A stretch of DNA of 64,000 bases, taken from Bog-473 sp035552095 (GTDB lineage Bacteria > Actinomycetota > Acidimicrobiia > Acidimicrobiales > RAAP-2). The stretch covers positions 62,001 through 126,000 of the forward strand of contig DASZMA010000203.1 in assembly GCA_035552095.1 (NCBI GenBank). The letters run 5' to 3'. Shown here in pieces: positions 17,808 through 25,369 of the stretch. Numbering within the stretch: the stretch's first letter is position 1; each line of letters opens with the position of its first letter. The notes beneath the pieces were generated by a model. That model ran no database searches. It worked only from the letters and a program-made list of their open reading frames with translations, and was not told where the DNA came from. Position numbers and translations under genes: made by a program.

Positions 17808-19343
17808 GTGCCCACACCGGCCGAGCTGGCCCAATCCCACACCGCCCTCCAACCCGATGAGCTGGGACACCTGCAGCGCCTGCTGGGCAGCTGGAGTGTC
17901 CTGGCCGACCTCTCCTTCTCCGACCTCCTCCTCCTGGTCCCGGTGACCGGGGGTGACATCCCCCAACCGGCCGAAGACCCCGAGCTGGTGGTGTTGGGCC
18001 AGATGCGGCCGAACAACCGGCCCACCCTGGTCGACCAGGACCTGGTCGGGCAGACGGTCAACGAGTCGCAGTGGGCGCTGGTGGCCCGGAGCCTGCACAG
18101 CGGCGAGATCGTGCGGGGCAATATCCACCACCCGATCCTGGGCGAGCAGGTGCCGGTGGAGAACATCCCGGTGCGCTTCGGCGGCGCGGTCATCGCCGTC
18201 CTACTCCGGGTGTCGTTGGCCCCGCTCAAGGGGCCGACCAGCATGTACGAGCGCACCTATCTCGATGTGTTCGAGCGCCTGGCCGACATGGTGGCCCAGT
18301 CCGCCTTCCCCTACCCCGACGAGGACATCGGCACCGAGGAGGCGCCCCGGGTGGGTGACGGCGTGGTGGTGGTCGACGCCGACGGGCGGGTGGAGTTCGC
18401 CTCGCCCAACGCCATGAACGCCTTTCACCGCATGGGCATCTACTCGCCGCCCGAGGGCCGCCGCTTCAGCGACCTCGACATTGAGGAGACCGCGGTCGAA
18501 TGGGCCCTGGCCAACGGGCGGCCGGTGGTGGAGGAGGTGGAGCGCCGGCCCGATGTGATCGTGCTGGTCCACTGCATCCCACTGCTCTCCCATGGGGTGG
18601 TCACCGGGGCCATGATCCTGCTCCGCGATGTCACCGACGTGCGGCGGCTGGACCGGCTGCTGCTCTCCAAGGACGCCGCCATCCGCGAGGTGCACCATCG
18701 GGTCAAGAACAACCTGCAGACGATCTCCTCCCTGCTCAGCCTGCAGGCACGCCGGGTCGGCGACCGGGCCGCCCGGGTCGCCCTGCACGAGGCGGAGCGG
18801 CGGGTGCGCTCCATCGCGCTGGTGCACGAGATCCTGTCGCGGGACCCGAGTGACCAGGTGCCCTTCAACGAGATCGTGGTTTCCCTGGTCCAGATGGCCG
18901 AGGACTCGGTCGTCTCCGCCCAGCCGATCGTCATCTCGACCAGCGGCGACCTGGGCGAAGTTTCGGCCGACGTGGCCACCCCGTTGGCCGTCGGCTTGGC
19001 CGAGTTGCTGCAGAACGCCGTGGAGCACGCCTTTGAGGCCGAGTCGGTGGCGGGGTCGGACGGGCCGGCCGGCAATGGGGGTGGGGCGGACCACGCCCCG
19101 GTGGGTCACGTCGACGTGACGCTGACCAACGACGGGGTGGCGCTCACGGTGGCCGTGCGTGACGACGGGCGCGGCCTGCCGGAGGGATTCATGATTGAGA
19201 AGACGACCAGCCTCGGTCTCTCCATCGTGCGGGACCTCGTGGTCAGCCAACTCGAAGGCCGCATCGCCATGACGGCGGTCCCGGCCGACGAGGGCGGAGG
19301 GACCCGGGTGGTCATCTCGGTCCCGCTCCGGGCTCCTCGTTGA
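17808..19343 (+). CDS. pdtaS: PdtaS-like sensor histidine kinase
   Basis: A 511-residue soluble kinase with an N-terminal GAF-like domain (about 1-165), a PAS domain (about 178-285), a HisKA_2 dimerisation box with the phospho-accepting histidine in REVHHRVKNNLQT (about residues 292-304), and a C-terminal HATPase (VGLAELLQNAVEHAFE, DDGRGLPEGF). This matches PdtaS (Rv3220c), which signals to the RNA-binding antiterminator PdtaR. No PdtaR gene is in the window. As in mycobacteria, it is convergent with whiB1. The GTG start follows the previous stop by 2 bases. Confidence 0.9.
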   Translation: MPTPAELAQSHTALQPDELGHLQRLLGSWSVLADLSFSDLLLLVPVTGGDIPQPAEDPELVVLGQMRPNNRPTLVDQDLVGQTVNESQWALVARSLHSGEIVRGNIHHPILGEQVPVENIPVRFGGAVIAVLLRVSLAPLKGPTSMYERTYLDVFERLADMVAQSAFPYPDEDIGTEEAPRVGDGVVVVDADGRVEFASPNAMNAFHRMGIYSPPEGRRFSDLDIEETAVEWALANGRPVVEEVERRPDVIVLVHCIPLLSHGVVTGAMILLRDVTDVRRLDRLLLSKDAAIREVHHRVKNNLQTISSLLSLQARRVGDRAARVALHEAERRVRSIALVHEILSRDPSDQVPFNEIVVSLVQMAEDSVVSAQPIVISTSGDLGEVSADVATPLAVGLAELLQNAVEHAFEAESVAGSDGPAGNGGGADHAPVGHVDVTLTNDGVALTVAVRDDGRGLPEGFMIEKTTSLGLSIVRDLVVSQLEGRIAMTAVPADEGGGTRVVISVPLRAPR

Positions 19344-19402
19344 CCCGGGTCGGACCCGCCGGGTCGCTTAGCCGGGTCGTTCAGTCAGAAAGTCCGCGCC
19401 GA

Positions 19403-19699
19403 TCAGAAGGTGCGCTGCGAGCGTCGGGCGGCCAGCCAGGCCTTGCGCAGCTTGCGGCGCTCCTCTTCCGAGGTGCCGCCCCAGACGCCGGACTCCTGGT
19501 TGGTGGCCAGGGCGAAGTCCAGGCAGGGCTCGAGGGCCTCACACGAACGGCAGACGCCCTTGGCCGCATCGATCTGGTCGACGGCCGGGCCCGTGGTCCC
19601 CACCGGGAAGAACAGGTCGGGTTCTGTATTGCGACATGCTGCAGCTCGACGCCAGTCGTCTGCATCCCAGTCGACGGTCCGGTTCCACATGAGAGCCAT
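19403..19699 (-). CDS. whiB1: WhiB1-like Fe-S transcription factor
   Basis: A 98-residue WhiB protein. The four [4Fe-4S] cysteines are C22, C50, C53 and C59 (C-x27-C-x2-C-x5-C), followed by the GVWGG turn (71-75) and a basic C-terminus that binds DNA. WFPVG-like and QIDAAKGVC segments resemble WhiB1, the essential NO-responsive factor. The ATG at 19699 has a GGAGG ribosome site 8 nt upstream; open frame continues further but lacks homology. Two CRP-type sites lie upstream at 19724-19739 and 19825-19840, and the gene is convergent with the PdtaS-like gene. Confidence 0.95.
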   Translation of the reverse strand: MALMWNRTVDWDADDWRRAAACRNTEPDLFFPVGTTGPAVDQIDAAKGVCRSCEALEPCLDFALATNQESGVWGGTSEEERRKLRKAWLAARRSQRTF

Positions 19700-19723
19700 C
19701 GGGACTACCTCCACCCTCGCGTT

Positions 19724-19739
19724 TGTGATCCTTTTCACA
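19724..19739. promoter_or_regulatory. CRP-type binding site upstream of whiB1
   Basis: TGTGATCCTTTTCACA is an exact TGTGA-N6-TCACA palindrome, the consensus of CRP/Cmr-family regulators. It ends 24 nt before the whiB1 start codon, so it probably overlaps the promoter core or transcript start. Confidence 0.72.
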
Positions 19740-19824
19740 TGTTCGGACCCAAACTGGTGTCCGTCACGGAGAAGGGATTGACGAGAAGAGGGTAATAGGT
19801 GGGCGCGGCGGTGGCAAGCAGTTT

Positions 19825-19840
19825 TGTGAAAATTCCCACA
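19825..19840. promoter_or_regulatory. Second CRP-type site, between whiB1 and the GDPD gene
   Basis: TGTGAAAATTCCCACA matches TGTGA-N6-TCACA with one mismatch, and lies within the longer arms TTGTG/CACAA (19824-19841). It is 101 bp from the first site and directly upstream of the GDPD leader ORF ribosome site. Confidence 0.58.
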
Positions 19841-19852
19841 AGGAGAACAAAA

Positions 19853-19885
19853 ATGGGTGACCATCAGGGAAAAGAGTCGTGGTGA
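19853..19885 (+). CDS. 10-codon leader ORF coupled to the GDPD gene
   Basis: ATG-initiated frame encoding MGDHQGKESW and ending in TGA. AGGAG at 19841-19845 lies 7 nt upstream, the best ribosome site in this region. Its stop overlaps the GTG at 19882 as GTGA, the geometry of translational coupling to the GDPD gene, which lacks a good ribosome site of its own. It could be a genuine leader peptide or a fortuitous short frame. Confidence 0.5.
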   Translation: MGDHQGKESW

Positions 19886-20577
19886 CCGCCGTCTTCGCCC
19901 ATCGCGGCACCACCCCGGGTTCGGTCGAGAACACTCTGGGGGCGTTCGCCGAATCCCGCCGCCTGGGGGCTGACGGTGTCGAACTCGATGTCCGCCTCAC
20001 GGCCGACGGCGCCCTGGCCGTCCACCACGACGCGGTGATCTCCGGGCTGGGCCCGCTGGCCGATCTCACCGTGGGCCAGCTGCCGGCCCACGTCCCTCTG
20101 CTGGCCGACGCCCTGGCGGTCTGTGAGGGCATGGTGGTCAACGTCGAGATCAAGAACGATCCTCGGGACCCCGGCTACGACCCGACCGAATCGGTAGCCG
20201 CCCTGACCGCACTGGCCATCGCCGAGGCCGGGTGGAGCGACCGGGTGATTGTCTCATCGTTCCAGGTCAGCACCTTGCTGGCCGTGCGGGCGGCCGAGAG
20301 CCGCCTGGCCCTGGGCGCCCTGTGGGGCTACCTGACCGACCCCGCGGCCGCGCTGGCCGCCGCCGTCGAGGCCGGCTGGCGGGCCGTCCACCCCTTTGTC
20401 AGCGCCGTGACTGCACCCCTGGTGGAGGAGGCGCACCGGGCCGGGCTGGCCGTGAACGCCTGGACGGTCAACACCGCCCCGGACCTGACCCGGTGCGTGG
20501 AGCTGGGGGTGGACACCGTGATCACCGACCAGCTGAGCGAAGCCCTGGTCATCGCCCGGGGAGGCCAGCGGCCCTGA
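19879..20577 (+). CDS. Glycerophosphodiester phosphodiesterase
   Basis: A 232-residue GDPD TIM-barrel enzyme that cleaves glycerophosphodiesters to glycerol 3-phosphate and an alcohol. The HRG-x-ENT start (FAHRGTTPGSVENT), the metal-binding ELDVRLTADG and the HHDAVI motif are present, as is the terminal WTVN segment. There is no signal peptide, so it is cytoplasmic. Either GTG at 19879 or GTG at 19882 may start translation; the latter overlaps the leader ORF stop. It is divergent from whiB1. Confidence 0.93.
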   Translation: MVTAVFAHRGTTPGSVENTLGAFAESRRLGADGVELDVRLTADGALAVHHDAVISGLGPLADLTVGQLPAHVPLLADALAVCEGMVVNVEIKNDPRDPGYDPTESVAALTALAIAEAGWSDRVIVSSFQVSTLLAVRAAESRLALGALWGYLTDPAAALAAAVEAGWRAVHPFVSAVTAPLVEEAHRAGLAVNAWTVNTAPDLTRCVELGVDTVITDQLSEALVIARGGQRP

Positions 20578-20674
20578 ACCCGAGGGCTCTGAACACGACG
20601 AAATTGCCCGTTGGAATTGGCTCTGACGCTGGGGAATGGCGAGAGACCGCCACTTTCGTCAAAGATGAACGGCC

Positions 20675-21451
20675 ATGAACGTCGTCGTCTGTGTCAAGCA
20701 GATCCCTGATCCGGCCGCTCCCTCAGCCCTCGATCCGGGAACCCACACCCTCATCCGCACCGGGAAGCTCATCATGGATGACTCCGACAACTACGGGGTC
20801 GAGATGGCCCTGCAGCTGGCCTCGGGCGAGGGGGATCAGGTGATCCTGGTCTCCATGGCCCCGGGCGGGGAGACCTCGGGCCTGCGCACCGGTCTGGCCA
20901 TGGGTGCGGCCAGCGCCATCCTGATCAGCGATGACGCCCTGGCCGGCAGCGACGCCCTGGGGACGGCCAAGGTGCTGGCGGCCGCCATCGCGCGGGCCGA
21001 GCCCGACCTGATCGTCATGGCCACCGAATCCACCGATGGCTACACCGGCACGCTGCCCGTCCAGGTGGCCGAGCTGATGGGCCTGCCCTCGGTGACCTTC
21101 GCCAAGGCGATCGCCGTCGACGGCAGCTCGGTCAAGGTGGAACGCCAGACCGAAGCGGGCTTCGACGAGGTGACGTGCCCGATGCCGGCCGTGGTCACCG
21201 TGACCGCCGGTGTGGTCGAGCCGCGGTACCCGTCGTTCAAGGGGATCATGGCGGCCAAGTCCAAGCCGGTCGACAACCTCACACTGGCCGACCTGGGTAT
21301 CGACCCTTCGCAGGTCGGGAGCGCCGGCAGCCGGCAGGAGATCACAGAGGTGACCGAAGCGGAGTCGCGCGGCTCCGGCGAGATCGTGGTGGACGAGGGT
21401 GACGGCGCGCAGCGCATCGTGACCTTCCTTGAGCAGCTGAAGGTGATCTGA
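20675..21451 (+). CDS. etfB: Electron transfer flavoprotein beta subunit
   Basis: AMP-binding subunit of the ETF heterodimer that collects electrons from acyl-CoA dehydrogenases. The 258-residue protein starts MNVVVCVKQIPDP and has the ETF-beta signature in the region VKVERQTEAGFDEV, followed by the PRYPSFKGIMAAKSKP recognition loop that contacts partner dehydrogenases. It is one base from etfA. No acyl-CoA dehydrogenase lies in the window, but the enoyl-CoA hydratase and SDR elsewhere fit fatty-acid metabolism. Confidence 0.96.
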   Translation: MNVVVCVKQIPDPAAPSALDPGTHTLIRTGKLIMDDSDNYGVEMALQLASGEGDQVILVSMAPGGETSGLRTGLAMGAASAILISDDALAGSDALGTAKVLAAAIARAEPDLIVMATESTDGYTGTLPVQVAELMGLPSVTFAKAIAVDGSSVKVERQTEAGFDEVTCPMPAVVTVTAGVVEPRYPSFKGIMAAKSKPVDNLTLADLGIDPSQVGSAGSRQEITEVTEAESRGSGEIVVDEGDGAQRIVTFLEQLKVI

Positions 21452-21452
21452 G

Positions 21453-22421
21453 ATGGCAATCGACAAGATCTGGGTACTGGCCGAAGCCGGCGACGCCGGT
21501 CCGACACCGGTCACCCTGGAGCTCCTGACCGAGGCCCGCTCGGTGGCCGGCACGGTGGAAGCCGTGGCCTGGGGAACCGAGACGGCGGCGCTGGCCGGCG
21601 CCCTGGGCGAGTACGGCGCCACCACCGTCTACGACGTGGGCGACCTGGCCGGCGCGCTGCCCGGCGTCCCGGTGGCGGCCGCCCTGGCCGCGTTGATCGA
21701 GGGCGGCAACGCCCCCGACGCCATTCTGATCCCGGCCTCCTATGACGGGCGGGACGTGGCCGGCCGCCTGTCGGCCAAGCTGGACCGCCCGGTGCTGACT
21801 AACGTCACCGGACTGGTGGCGGGGGACAGCCTGTCGAGTCAGCACCCCCTCTTCGGTGGCACGCACATCGTCACCGCCCGCTTCACCGGCGAGGGCCCGG
21901 GGATCTTCGTGATCCGGGCCAAGTCGTTCACCGCCGAGTCCGCCGGTGGCGGCGCGGCCACCGTGGTGGCGGCCCCGGTCCCCGACCCCGGCGCGGCCAA
22001 CGGCGCCAAGATCGTGGAGCGGCACGTCGAGGAGCGCAGCGGACCCAAGCTCGATGAGGCGGCCGTGGTGGTCTCAGGCGGGCGCGGCCTGGGCGACGCG
22101 GCCAACTACGAGCTCATTGAGGAGCTGGCCAAGTTGCTGCACGGCGCCGCCGGCGCCAGCCGGGCCATCGTCGACGCCGGCTGGGTGCCCTACTCGCATC
22201 AGGTGGGGCAGACCGGCAAGACGGTCAAGCCCACCGTGTACATCGCCTGCGGGATCTCTGGCGCCACCCAGCACCTGGTGGGCATGAAGGGCTCCAAGAA
22301 CATCGTCGCTATCAACAAGGATCAGGAGGCGCCGATCTTCTCGGTGGCCGATCTGGGCATTGTGGGCGATGTGCACAAGGTCCTCCCCGCCTTGATTGAG
22401 GCCCTCAAAGCCAAGAGCTGA
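21453..22421 (+). CDS. etfA: Electron transfer flavoprotein alpha subunit
   Basis: FAD-binding subunit of ETF, 322 residues. Domain II holds the FAD signature: GGRGLGDAANYELIEELAKL, then SRAIVDAGWVPYSHQVGQTGK and the conserved YIACGISGATQHLVGMKGS. It passes electrons to ETF:quinone oxidoreductase. The ATG follows the etfB stop by one base (TGAGATG). A hairpin 15 bases after the stop may end the transcript. Confidence 0.97.
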   Translation: MAIDKIWVLAEAGDAGPTPVTLELLTEARSVAGTVEAVAWGTETAALAGALGEYGATTVYDVGDLAGALPGVPVAAALAALIEGGNAPDAILIPASYDGRDVAGRLSAKLDRPVLTNVTGLVAGDSLSSQHPLFGGTHIVTARFTGEGPGIFVIRAKSFTAESAGGGAATVVAAPVPDPGAANGAKIVERHVEERSGPKLDEAAVVVSGGRGLGDAANYELIEELAKLLHGAAGASRAIVDAGWVPYSHQVGQTGKTVKPTVYIACGISGATQHLVGMKGSKNIVAINKDQEAPIFSVADLGIVGDVHKVLPALIEALKAKS

Positions 22422-22435
22422 CCGCCCCTCGGCGT

Positions 22436-22450
22436 CGGGCCGCTGGCCCG
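22436..22450 (+). terminator. Possible hairpin terminator after etfA
   Basis: CGGGCC-gct-GGCCCG forms a 6-bp GC stem with a 3-nt loop 15 bases after the etfA stop. There is no T-run, so a Rho-dependent pause or a chance GC palindrome is possible. Confidence 0.35.
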
Positions 22451-22520
22451 TCGTCGCGCCGGCGCACACATGGGTGTCGCAGCGGTTCCACAGCCGAGCA
22501 GTACATTCGGCGGGCGCACC

Positions 22521-23948
22521 ATGCTCTTCCCCACCTTCGACTTCGCCATCTTCTTCGCCATCGCCTTCACGGTGAATTGGCTGCTCAACCCTCATCCGGG
22601 GCCGTGGAAGCTGTCGATGATCGCGCTCAGCTACGTCTTCTACGGCTGGGTCGGCTGGAGCTACTGCCTGCTGCTGCTGGCCACCACGCTCATGGCCCAG
22701 ATCGGCGGGGTGACGATCAGCGCGGCCCGCACCGAGCGGTCCCGGCGCCTGGCCCTCGGCCTGTCCTGCGTCGGCCTGCTGGGGCTGTTGGGATGGTTCA
22801 AGTACTACGGCTTCGTCTCGGTCAACCTGGACAACGTCTCCCACGCCCTCGGGCTCGGGCGCGCTGTGCCGCTCCTGCAAGTGGCGCTGCCCATCGCCAT
22901 CTCCTTCTTCACCTTCATGGCCCTGAGCTACGTGATCGACATCTACCGCCGGCAGCTCGAACCGGCCCGGCCGCTGGACCTGGCGCTCTACCTCTCCTTC
23001 TTCCCCCATCTCCTGGCCGGCCCGATCGTGCGGGGCAACGAGCTCCTGCCCCAGCTGCGCAAGCGGCGCGACCCGGCCGCGGTCGACTACTCGCGCGCCC
23101 TGTGGCTGATCATGGCCGGGCTCTTCAAGAAGGTGGTGATCTCGTCGTACGTGGCCAGCGCCATCGTGACCCCGGTCTTCACCGCGCCCTCCCAGCACTC
23201 GGCGCTCGAGTCGATCTTCGCCGCCTGGGGCTACGCCGTGCAGATCTACTGCGACTTCAGCGGGTACACCGATATCGCCATCGGCCTGGCCCTCTTGCTG
23301 GGGATCCGGTTCCCGGTCAACTTCGACGCCCCTTACACCGCCCGCAACCTGCAGGACTTCTGGCGCCGCTGGCACATCACGCTGTCGCGCTGGCTGCGGG
23401 ACTACCTCTACATTCCCCTCGGGGGCAGTAGCGGGTCCGAGAGCCGCACCGTGCGCAACATCATGATCACCATGGTGCTGGGCGGGCTGTGGCACGGGGC
23501 GGCGTGGACCTTCATCTTCTGGGGCGCTCTGCACGGGGTGGGCCAGGGCCTGGGCCACGTCCGCCGGCGCAGCCGGGTGCGGCGCGGCCTGCCGGCGGTG
23601 GCCGAGGGCCCGGTACGGGTCTGGGTCCAGCGCTTCCTCACCTTCCAGTTCGTCTGCCTGGGCTGGGTATTCTTCAACTCGAGCGGGCTCTCGGAGGCCT
23701 TCGCCGTGCTGGGCCGACTCGGCTCGGGCTGGGGCCAGCCCTCAGCGTTGATCACCCCTCTCCTGGTGGTGGTGGTGCTCGGCGCGCTGGCGGTGCAGTA
23801 CGTGCCGACCCTCCGGGTGGACCGGCTGCAGGCGTCGTTCTCCCGGCAGCACGCCGCGGTCCAGGTGGGCCTGCTCTCCTTCGCCCTGCTCGGCATCACC
23901 ACGTTCGGGCCGGCCGGCGTGGCCCCTTTCATCTACTACCGCTTCTGA
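22521..23948 (+). CDS. MBOAT family O-acyltransferase (AlgI-like)
   Basis: A 475-residue polytopic acyltransferase that moves acyl groups, usually acetyl, across the membrane to an extracytoplasmic polysaccharide. The N-terminus MLFPTFDFAIFFAI is typical of AlgI/PatA proteins, so I start at 22521 rather than the upstream ATG at 22470. The conserved FWRRWHITLSRWLRDYLYIP segment and the active-site histidine in LGGLWHGAAWTF are intact. The stop overlaps the SGNH-hydrolase-like gene (TGATG), so the two form an acyl-transfer pair. Confidence 0.92.
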   Translation: MLFPTFDFAIFFAIAFTVNWLLNPHPGPWKLSMIALSYVFYGWVGWSYCLLLLATTLMAQIGGVTISAARTERSRRLALGLSCVGLLGLLGWFKYYGFVSVNLDNVSHALGLGRAVPLLQVALPIAISFFTFMALSYVIDIYRRQLEPARPLDLALYLSFFPHLLAGPIVRGNELLPQLRKRRDPAAVDYSRALWLIMAGLFKKVVISSYVASAIVTPVFTAPSQHSALESIFAAWGYAVQIYCDFSGYTDIAIGLALLLGIRFPVNFDAPYTARNLQDFWRRWHITLSRWLRDYLYIPLGGSSGSESRTVRNIMITMVLGGLWHGAAWTFIFWGALHGVGQGLGHVRRRSRVRRGLPAVAEGPVRVWVQRFLTFQFVCLGWVFFNSSGLSEAFAVLGRLGSGWGQPSALITPLLVVVVLGALAVQYVPTLRVDRLQASFSRQHAAVQVGLLSFALLGITTFGPAGVAPFIYYRF

Positions 23949-25033
23949 TGCCGACCGAGTACCCCCCGCACGAGCACCCCCCACACCAGGAGTTCCTGCC
24001 GGCGCCCCCCGACGACGACCGGCGGCGGGCCTCCTGGACGCGGGTGTTGGCCGTCTGCGTCGTGGCCTTCTTGCTGTGGCTCCTGCTGTTCGCCCCCACC
24101 CTGCAGCACAACGCGCAGGTCTCGCCCATCGGCGACCGGCGCACCGTCGCCCTCGACCTGCTCGGGCCGGTGGCGGCCACCAGCCGGGCCCTGCAGCTCT
24201 CCCACATCGTGTCCGAGACGGACGCCATCACCGGCCGCACCGGCAACCGGCCGGGCAGCGGGGCGACCTCGGTCGTGCTCGGCCCGTTGCGCCACCGCCA
24301 TCATCACCATCACCCGGCCGGCCCGCCGCCGCCGGGCAGCCCGACCACCTCGACCACCCCCACCACCGTGCCCGACATCACCCACCCGACGGGCGCCCAC
24401 AAGCTGCGCGTGCTGATCGTGGGCGACTCGCTGGGCATCGACATGGGGGGGCCGTTGCAGAACGACCTCTCCAATACGGGCGTGGTGCAAGCGTCGCTGG
24501 ACGGGCGGGAGAGCACCGGGTTGACGCGGCCCGACTACTACAACTGGCCGGTGGAGCTGCAGTCCGACCTGGCGGCCACCGAACCCCAGATCGTGGTGAT
24601 CATGATGGGGGCCAACGACCCGCAGGACTTCCTCGGACCGCCCGACGTCCCCTACGCCTCGTCCAGATGGAACACGCTGTACGCCGCCCGGGTGTCCGCC
24701 TTCATGCAACTGGCCCAGAGCGGCGGGGCCACCGTGGTGTGGGTGGGCATGCCGCCCATGCAGGACCCGGCGCGATCGGCCGAGATGTCCGACATCAACG
24801 CGGTCGACCAGCAGCAGGCTGCGCTGACCAAGCCGCCGGTCGACTACGTCAGCTGCTGGACCCTCCTCGGCACGGCGCAGGGGACCTACACCCCCTTCAT
24901 CACCAACGGCTCGGGCCAGGTGGTCAACGTGCGCACGCCGGACGGGACCCACCTGACCCCGGCCGGCGGCGAGGTCCTGTCGCAGACGGTGATCAACTAC
25001 CTGAAGGGGAATCTCCACTTCGACTTGGGCTAG
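23948..25033 (+). CDS. Membrane-anchored SGNH/DUF459-like acyltransferase partner
   Basis: A 361-residue protein with one N-terminal membrane anchor (about 35-52), a His-rich then Pro/Thr-rich linker (about 118-142) and an extracytoplasmic SGNH domain. Block I is VGDSLGIDMG with the catalytic serine, block III is MMGANDPQD, and block V is DGTHLTPAGG with the Asp/His pair. It overlaps the MBOAT gene by one base. By analogy with AlgX/AlgJ and PatB it would take acyl groups from the MBOAT protein and place them on a cell-surface glycan; the glycan is unknown. Confidence 0.87.
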   Translation: MPTEYPPHEHPPHQEFLPAPPDDDRRRASWTRVLAVCVVAFLLWLLLFAPTLQHNAQVSPIGDRRTVALDLLGPVAATSRALQLSHIVSETDAITGRTGNRPGSGATSVVLGPLRHRHHHHHPAGPPPPGSPTTSTTPTTVPDITHPTGAHKLRVLIVGDSLGIDMGGPLQNDLSNTGVVQASLDGRESTGLTRPDYYNWPVELQSDLAATEPQIVVIMMGANDPQDFLGPPDVPYASSRWNTLYAARVSAFMQLAQSGGATVVWVGMPPMQDPARSAEMSDINAVDQQQAALTKPPVDYVSCWTLLGTAQGTYTPFITNGSGQVVNVRTPDGTHLTPAGGEVLSQTVINYLKGNLHFDLG

Positions 25034-25064
25034 GCCGCGGCCGATGAATTCGGGCGGGCCCGCC
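25033..25064. other. GC palindromes in the 25.03-25.15 kb intergenic region
   Basis: Two perfect loop-less palindromes, GGCCGCGGCC (25033-25042) and GGCGGGCCCGCC (25053-25064), follow the SGNH gene stop. Neither forms a good hairpin alone. The 220-bp gap otherwise holds the hairpin and small ORF listed next. Confidence 0.4.
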
Positions 25065-25074
25065 GGTAGGTACT

Positions 25075-25102
25075 GGTGCTCTCGCATGAAGCGAGCAGCA
25101 CC
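25075..25102 (+). ncRNA. Stable RNA hairpin upstream of a small ORF
   Basis: GGTGCTCTCGC pairs with GCGAG-c-AGCACC: eleven base pairs with one bulged C and the loop ATGAA. A second small stem (CACC-ctcg-GGTG, about 25113-25124) follows, then a strong ribosome site at 25138-25144 and ATG at 25151. It may be a structured 5' leader or the terminator of the SGNH gene; no T-run follows. Confidence 0.45.
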
Positions 25103-25150
25103 GTTCGGCGCTTCACCCTCGGGTGGACCCGTCACGAAAAGGAGATGACC

Positions 25151-25369
25151 ATGACCAGCACCACACCGACCGCGGTGATGTCAGGGCGCGGTGGTGTCAC
25201 CGGTCTATATACCCGGGAACCGGAGGGAATTCATCGGACCTACATCCGGGGGCTCAGGGCAGGGGCGTGGTCGGGCTGGACCGGGAGCCGGCGTCCTCCG
25301 CCTCACCGGCGCCCTGGGGAGGTGGATCGGCCGGCGCCCGCCAGGGGCGGGCCGAGGCCAACCAGATGA
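25151..25369 (+). CDS. Unassigned small ORF with strong ribosome site
   Basis: A 72-residue frame starting MTSTTPTAVMSGRGGVTGLY. The ribosome site AAAAGGAG (25137-25144) is 6 nt before the ATG, much better than for most genes here. After about 45 residues the protein becomes Arg/Pro-rich and lies antisense to the end of the permease gene, so the real product could be shorter or the gene a remnant. I recognise no family. A hairpin precedes it. Confidence 0.38.
   Translation: MTSTTPTAVMSGRGGVTGLYTREPEGIHRTYIRGLRAGAWSGWTGSRRPPPHRRPGEVDRPAPARGGPRPTR

Noticed and set aside
19700..19864. Longer WhiB start at 19864
   Set aside because: The extra residues lack WhiB homology, cover both CRP-like sites and ignore the GGAGG site before ATG 19699.
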